From contig JALIRH010000023.1 of NCBI GenBank assembly GCA_023055505.1, positions 11,714,271 through 11,778,270 on the forward strand: 64,000 bases of DNA. Reading direction: 5' to 3'. This document shows, one piece after another, positions 58,258-64,000 of this stretch. The notes beneath the pieces were generated by a model that had not been told where the DNA came from, ran no database searches, and saw only the letters and a list, made by a program, of their open reading frames with translations. The stretch comes from Callipepla californica brunnescens (taxonomy: Eukaryota > Chordata > Aves > Galliformes > Odontophoridae). A program made the translations under genes and the position numbers. Each line of letters begins with the position of its first letter. Position 1 is the stretch's first letter.

Positions 58258-61199
58258 CCAGGAGAGAGAAATGTGACTGTTTGGGTATAGTGGCAAATTA
58301 ATGTTGGCCTGAAAAAAAAGTGTGGTTTTTGAATGCACATCCACACTGCATTAATTTTTCACCACAGATACTTCTTTCTACAATTTTGACTCATTTTTCC
58401 ATCAGAAATGTGGCAAATAACTCAGCTCCTCAGAAGTCCTGGATTCTGCTGCTTCGGAAGAACAGGGAAAAAAAAATCAATAGCAAGTTTACAGAAAGAC
58501 CAAATGTTCTCTTTGTTTCCCATGAAGTTTTCCTAGCTATATATCTTTTCTGGTTGCTGCATTTCGGGGTAACTTAAGTCATTCACTTGTTTCCATTGTT
58601 ATCAATGGAAACTCTGTTCCTTCCCTCAGTGTCTACATTAGATTATTAAATGCTTTTTTTTTTTTTTTTAATCAACATCTGATCTCGTTTTATTTTGTCT
58701 TTTTTTTTTTTTAATCATTATTATTTTCCTGCCTGTGGCCATTACTGGAATCAACTAGGGATTATTCTATTATTCTCTGGCCTTTTATGACCTTCATTTT
58801 CCAATTGCAGCATTTGATGCATTGCTTTGGCGCACTGAAACTGTGGAAAGACTGACATAATAATATTGAGAGAATATTACAAACAAAAGCAGGGAAATAT
58901 GTCACTGTGAGACAGATTGATGCAGGTTGACTACTTAGTTCTGACTGTGCCAGTGTTTTCAGAACAGTATTTATTGCAACACCGGTGTTTTTCTCATTTC
59001 TGTTCTTCAAGAGTTTTTGAATCATCATCAAATTATACAGAAATGACTAATCCTATTTTAAAAAGCAGGAGACTGCATAAAAAGATAGTGCTGGACACAG
59101 CGTATGATCGCAGCAAAGTGAAGTGTAATCAACTCACTAATCCTTGACAAGTTGTAGTAGGGTTTCTGCTATTTCAGCTCATCAGAATTCAGTTTCCCAT
59201 TCTAAGATATTGTAAGAACATGCAGTTCTAGTTCTGTTTTGAATTAGCAAAATTCAGGGCTTTCAGTTCTACTCTCATTTGGTAATAGCACTGGCAATTA
59301 AGGAGTAGGCACCAGCCACAAACAAAGAAGCAGTTCCGGCCTTAATGAGTTTGTGGTCTGAGTTCAGCAGCTCTCATGTTCCTCAGCTGTTTCACACCAA
59401 TGTAATTGTACTTCTTAAATTCTCCAGAGCTTCCTCCTGAAATGCTTTTCCACTGGCTGGCAGAGGCTTTCTCCTAGTTTTCACAAGTGTACTGGAGATT
59501 AGAATTAGGATCTTCACATGCTTTATTTTTTTGTATGCACATTTAGGAAGATTCATGTGCTGTATTTCTATCTTTAAAACAAAATGCTTTCATTTTTTTC
59601 TCTCCAGAGAGGTCTCTCTCTCTGTTCTGATGGCTGTTTTAGAATTCCTCTGTTTGAGGAAAACCAGCGCAACTAGTTCTTCAGCATGAATGATCTCAGT
59701 GAAGGATTGCGCTGTGCTTTTTGCATAATGTCTTCCCTATAAAAATGGTCTTACTTTATGATGGGTACCACATTTCCCCAAGTGGCTGTAAAAAAGAACA
59801 GCTGCTGTTTCACACTCGTGTTGTGTTTGAAGCTGTCTGCAGCAATAATGAGAAGCTCCTGGCAGTACTATGTACAAGGACTCCAGGCAGGAAAGCTTTG
59901 TTGACGATGGCATACCTTTTGGCATAGATTTGCATGTCTTTTCCATCGAATTTCTGGCTTTTGCAAAATGAGACAGCTTGTCTCAGTAGAAGCACACTCA
60001 CTTTGCATACTCACTGTAGCTTTTCATAACCATTTCACTTTACTGCCACTGCTTCCATGCCAAGTGCTAAACTAGCCATAATCTTTTCAGCTCAGCTCAG
60101 ATTTGTCTGCATGGCATTATATCATTAAACACTGCTCACTTTAACTCGCTCCTTACTTTGGCTAACAGGATGTTTAGTTTCTAGTTCTACATATTCTGCA
60201 CTTTATATGACTGAAGTCTGCAAGTGTTTATGGGGCTAATTATTGTGGTGAACAATTACCACGGTGTCTCCTTCAGTACACATAACCTAATAGGAAATCA
60301 CAAGGCATATTCAGTTCATGACTTGAAAGTACCTCATTTTATGGAAAGAAGATCCATCACGACACAAAAACAGGCCCTGCTGTGACATTTTCTACCTCTG
60401 TATTAACAGCAGGAATGTGCTGCATTATTTCTGCTAGGTGGAGCACACAAATTTCAGCCTATCTAGCAGTGAGATAATGGAATGGGATAATGTGGTATTT
60501 GGTCATACAGAATCACAGATTTGTAGGAAAGCATTGATTTAGTCTGGTTTACATTAAAATAGGCTGGTTTAGCAAGAGGGATCAGTATATTAGTTTAAGG
60601 ACCAATATATTAGTTTAGCAAAAGGAATCAGTCAGTGCTAGTTCTAAAACTTTACAGTTTAGCTTTGTTTGGTGTGTGAACAGCCTTGTTTTCCTCCACA
60701 ATCCTGTTTCACAGGAGTACTGGAGTCACAATAGACTACTTTTATCTTTGTATCCACCAGGTGCAAGGATTTTTTCCTTGGATTTCACATATATTGTTTT
60801 GGGTTACAGTGCACTACAATAGACAACTGCACATTACGGCATAACAAGCAACAGAAATTTGCTAAATTGGGGAAAAACAGGTAAAGGTCACCCGAAGTCA
60901 CTGTGATGATGCTGATGATGGAAAAATGAGGAGGAAGTAAATAGTCTAAGACCACCGTAGACCCCTACCATTTATGCCCAGAAGGACATCAGCATCTACT
61001 AATGAGTTATTGGAAAAGAATGAATATATATACCAATGTATTGCATGCGTATGTCTCAACTGTTTAAATACAGAACTTGAACTCTGGGAATATGTGCTTC
61101 ATTTGTCAAGTTTCCTGGTACATATTGTGAGGAATAAAGGAATGCTGCTTTCTAACACCACATAGCAGCCAGAAAGTTTTCTTCTTGGATTTTAGACGG
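58258..61199. other. Intergenic AT-rich DNA
   Basis: T-runs at 58653-58669 and 58701-58712; a small imperfect repeat at 60576-60625 (atatattagttta twice). No gene seen. Confidence 0.55.
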
Positions 61200-61375
61200 C
61201 AGCATCCAGATGGGTCTAGAATATCTCCAGAGAAGGAGACTCTACAACCTGCTTTCACAGCCTGTGCCAGTGCTCTGTCACCCTCACAGTTCTTTCTCAC
61301 GTTTGTATGGAACTTTGTGTATTCCAATTTGTGTCTATTGCCCCTTGTCCTTTAGCTGGACACCACTGAAAAGAG
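61200..61375 (-). mobile_element. CR1 LINE 3' fragment
   Basis: The plus strand gives the reverse complement of the CR1 3' region: atatctccagagaaggagac, ctacaacctgctttcacagc, ccagtgctctgtcaccctca, attgccccttgtcc. Neither the tail nor the ORF2 portion is complete. Confidence 0.82.
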
Positions 61376-63100
61376 TATGTCTTTTATTTTTAAAGGAAAT
61401 TTATTACTGTCCAGCTCCAGCAACTCATGTGTTCTCATGTGTTTGTGGAAACAAAATGGCCCGTGGCTTTGACCAAAGAGGGGAAGTGGTACAAAGTGCT
61501 GCTCTGGCTTTGTGTGACACTCTGATTACATGGCACCGTAGGAGAGATTCATCGCAAGCAACAGACGCAGGGCCAGGCTGTCATCTCCTGAGGGCAATGA
61601 GGTCAGTGGCACACAAAGCATAAAGAAAGCATGGACAGGACATGGTCACCCAGAATACCTTCAGGGGTTCACATAGAGCCCTTGGTGTTCACACTCAGAC
61701 ACACAAAGATTATATGTATTAAAACCAAAATCCTGTTGCAGTGTGGTTTGCCCTAGATCCCCAATGTTCCTTGAGAAATTAGGCCCTCCATAACTTTTAA
61801 GCATCCTTATTATCTTCAGTGCAACTGAAAATGGTCTTGTCTATAAAAAATAAACTTTATTGAAAAAGTACTCATTTTAACTTTGTAAAGAATTATTTTC
61901 ACTTTGCAAGAGTAACTGAAATACAAGTTATTGAAATTATCCTTAATTTCCTTATGGAACTATCCTTAAATGGATATGCCTAACATAAAAAGAAAATCAG
62001 GTCATCACATGTGTCATGTCACTTCTTCTGGCAGTGAGTAACTTCTGACTGCCCTAGAGTTAACAATGCAGAAATAACTGGATATAGAAGTGCCAAACAC
62101 CGTAAACACTTTATAAACAAACTACATTTAATTGCATATCAAAGTAGTAGCGCAATAACAGTTTTCAATTGCACAGGAATGCCTGCAATTATAGGATAGT
62201 ACAATGCTTGTTTCTGAAACTACTTCAGAGATAACTGATATATTTTCCAGATTAGAAGAATTTGGTAATTGTACAAAGATCCTTTATGTGCAATGAATCT
62301 CCTGTAAAATGGCCTTGGGCTGCTCCTCTGAAGTGAGTTTGCTACTGAAAAGAGGAACACACCATTTGCTGTTTGAGTTCTTTTTTATTCAAAGAGCAGC
62401 GCTAACAAAGATCATGAGCTGCCTTTTTCTCCTAACCATCATGTTTGAGGTGGTTGCATGTATCTGGCCACAAGCCATCTAGACGCTGTTCAATTCTTAA
62501 CTCCGAATAAAAATTATCCATCTATGATGATCAAAACTAAAGGAAACATTAATAGGAAGCCCTGAAATAGCCAACTTCTGCCGTTGCTGTAATGATTATT
62601 CCAATGCTGCCCCCCAAAACTGATCTGGAGAAACAGTGCTGTGGCTGTGGTGGCCTAAGCACATGGGAAGGACAATAAAAAATACATTTTTTTTTCAGCT
62701 ATATCCATTGGCCTGGTAGGAGAGAAGAATCTCTCTGCTTGCACTTCCAGTACCCACAGAAACGCATGCTATGCAGACAAAAAAATACAGGATACACATG
62801 TATCTGGTGATTCTCCTGCTGCTGTTAACTTCAGTCACAGAAATATTAGCTGTATTTAAAACCAGACACTCTTAACTTAGAATTTGTCATCCTAAATACA
62901 TGCAAACTGGAAATTAAAATAGTTTTCCCAAATAACAAAAATACTTTTGTAAGCACCGCAGTAACCTTCAGCTGTAGATGTAAAAACATGGACACAAATT
63001 CATTCTTGGATGCTAGCTTCCTTGCTAACTTCTGCACTGGGAGCTTTGTTTAGTAGGTACTAATAAAACTCATACTGTATTGTGTTGTGCATACCTGTTT
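61376..63100. other. Intergenic AT-rich DNA
   Basis: No recognised repeat or gene. A frame extending to 61623 begins inside the CR1 and shows no family resemblance. Confidence 0.55.
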
Positions 63101-63750
63101 CCTGGGATATTCAGTGAAGCAAATCGGGCGCAGCATTTTGCTTTTAGACTGCTTTTTATTTTATGGAGCCGTTTGTAACTGCCATTTCCAAATTTTAAGT
63201 GGTATCATCCTACATAATGAAACAACACAATAAAGTTTTTTTGAAGTGAACAGCGTCGTCATGTGAAATATAAAATTATCAGAGTGGTAGGAAAGAGGCA
63301 GCGAATCCGCTGCAGTGGTAGGTGAGGCTGGCTGCAAAAGCTGTGACAGATTAAGAGGCTGTAAACATGAATTTTGCGCAGTACTCAGCAGGTAACTAAG
63401 GAGTGTTGACTTTTAAAGCCTGGCGCTGTTAAACGGCCCCTGTGGCTATCAGAGACAGTTAAGCGTCTGTTGGATGTTTGCAGGAAACGCGCCAGTCAGG
63501 AGTACTCTCCATCTGCTTTGACTCACTGCTGCTACCGGTTTGACGCAGCTTGCAAGCTGCAGCTTTTCCATCAGGGAAGAAATATTGCAGTCTTTAAATT
63601 TGTTCAGAAGTCAATCTGTTTCTTTGCAAACATCATAACGCGCCGATTAACACAACAAGGGAAAATGAGGCTGTTAACATGTGATTCAATCTGACAAAGA
63701 ATAGTTTCAGCACAGACTTGGATTTCTTTGCCCCTGCAGCTGATCTTGTC
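63101..63750. other. Repeat-free, CpG-containing segment (possible conserved non-coding element)
   Basis: Unlike its neighbours this stretch has many CpGs (for example ggcgcagc at 63128, agcgtcgtc, cgaatccgc, aacggccc, aacgcgcc and aacgcgccgatt near 63637). It also has homeobox-type ATTA/TAAT sites and no transposon similarity or long ORF. That profile fits an ancient conserved regulatory element, but conservation was not tested. Confidence 0.3.
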
Positions 63751-64000
63751 TTCCTCTTCTGCCCCCACCCTTTCCTGTACAAGTTGGCCTCCCTGCCCAT
63801 GCTGCTAGTTCACGTTCCATCCTTTTCCTGGCTGTTTTCTTTCTGCTCCTTGCAATAATATCACCATGGTGATATTGTATCAGGAATATTGAACAGTGTT
63901 ATCACCTAAATTATGCAGATATCATCTAAAAGGACAGACTGCTAGTACAAATCTAGGCTTAGCAGACATAAGCTCAGAACATTTGCATTAAAAAAAGCTT

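Noticed and set aside
57564..58346. Long frames on both strands (up to 260 aa) of Phe/Leu, Pro/Ser or Gly/Arg repeats
   Set aside because: They are read-throughs of the GGAA/AAAAAG microsatellite and have no start context or family.
61210..61623. 137-aa frame as a gene
   Set aside because: Its first third is reversed CR1 sequence and the remainder has no resemblance or splice context.

Overview
The window is vertebrate nuclear DNA, almost certainly from a bird and probably a galliform. Three things point there. CR1 (chicken repeat 1) non-LTR retrotransposon copies occur throughout on both strands, many ending in the family's short ATTCTATG/ATTCTGTG tail. A mariner copy resembles the bird element Galluhop/Mariner1_GG as I remember it. 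The one recognisable gene has vertebrate exon-intron structure. There are no bacterial, viral-genome or organelle features, no CRISPR array, and I saw no tRNA or rRNA gene.

Gene region (1-27,080). The complete coding sequence of PTAR1 lies on the minus strand in seven coding exons, from the ATG at 26,723 to the TGA at 1,542. Every junction has GT/AG ends and the phases add up to 435 codons plus stop. PTAR1 is the alpha subunit of geranylgeranyltransferase type III. Its 3' UTR runs from 1,541 off the left edge and carries an AU-rich element. Its first exon lies in a CpG-rich island at about 26,260-27,080. That island contains ETS-like sites, a YY1/ETS composite over the start codon, and a (GGGGGA)n G-quadruplex-type tract. 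The introns hold decayed CR1 copies (introns 1, 3 and 5) and, in intron 1, a mariner element split by a 2-kb CR1.

Downstream region (27,100-64,000). I found no convincing protein-coding exon here. It is AT-rich intergenic DNA with: about a dozen CR1 fragments; two LTR-like segments side by side at 27.8-29.0 kb; a 39-bp x3 tandem repeat inside a CR1 copy (30.74-30.85 kb); a CR1 locus whose reverse-transcriptase segments are out of order (35.0-37.24 kb); a tail-to-tail CR1 pair (45.56-46.99 kb); an uninterrupted 572-bp purine tract (57,686-58,257); and an unusual CpG-containing, repeat-free right end (63.1-63.75 kb) that could be conserved regulatory DNA. In human, PTAR1 and CFAP95 (C9orf135) are, from memory, divergent neighbours. 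CFAP95 would therefore be expected to the right, but I could not find its exons.

No previously undescribed multi-gene system is visible. The observations most worth checking are the PTAR1 promoter/leader architecture, the extra segment in its last exon, the nested mariner/CR1 element, the scrambled CR1 locus and the long polypurine tract.
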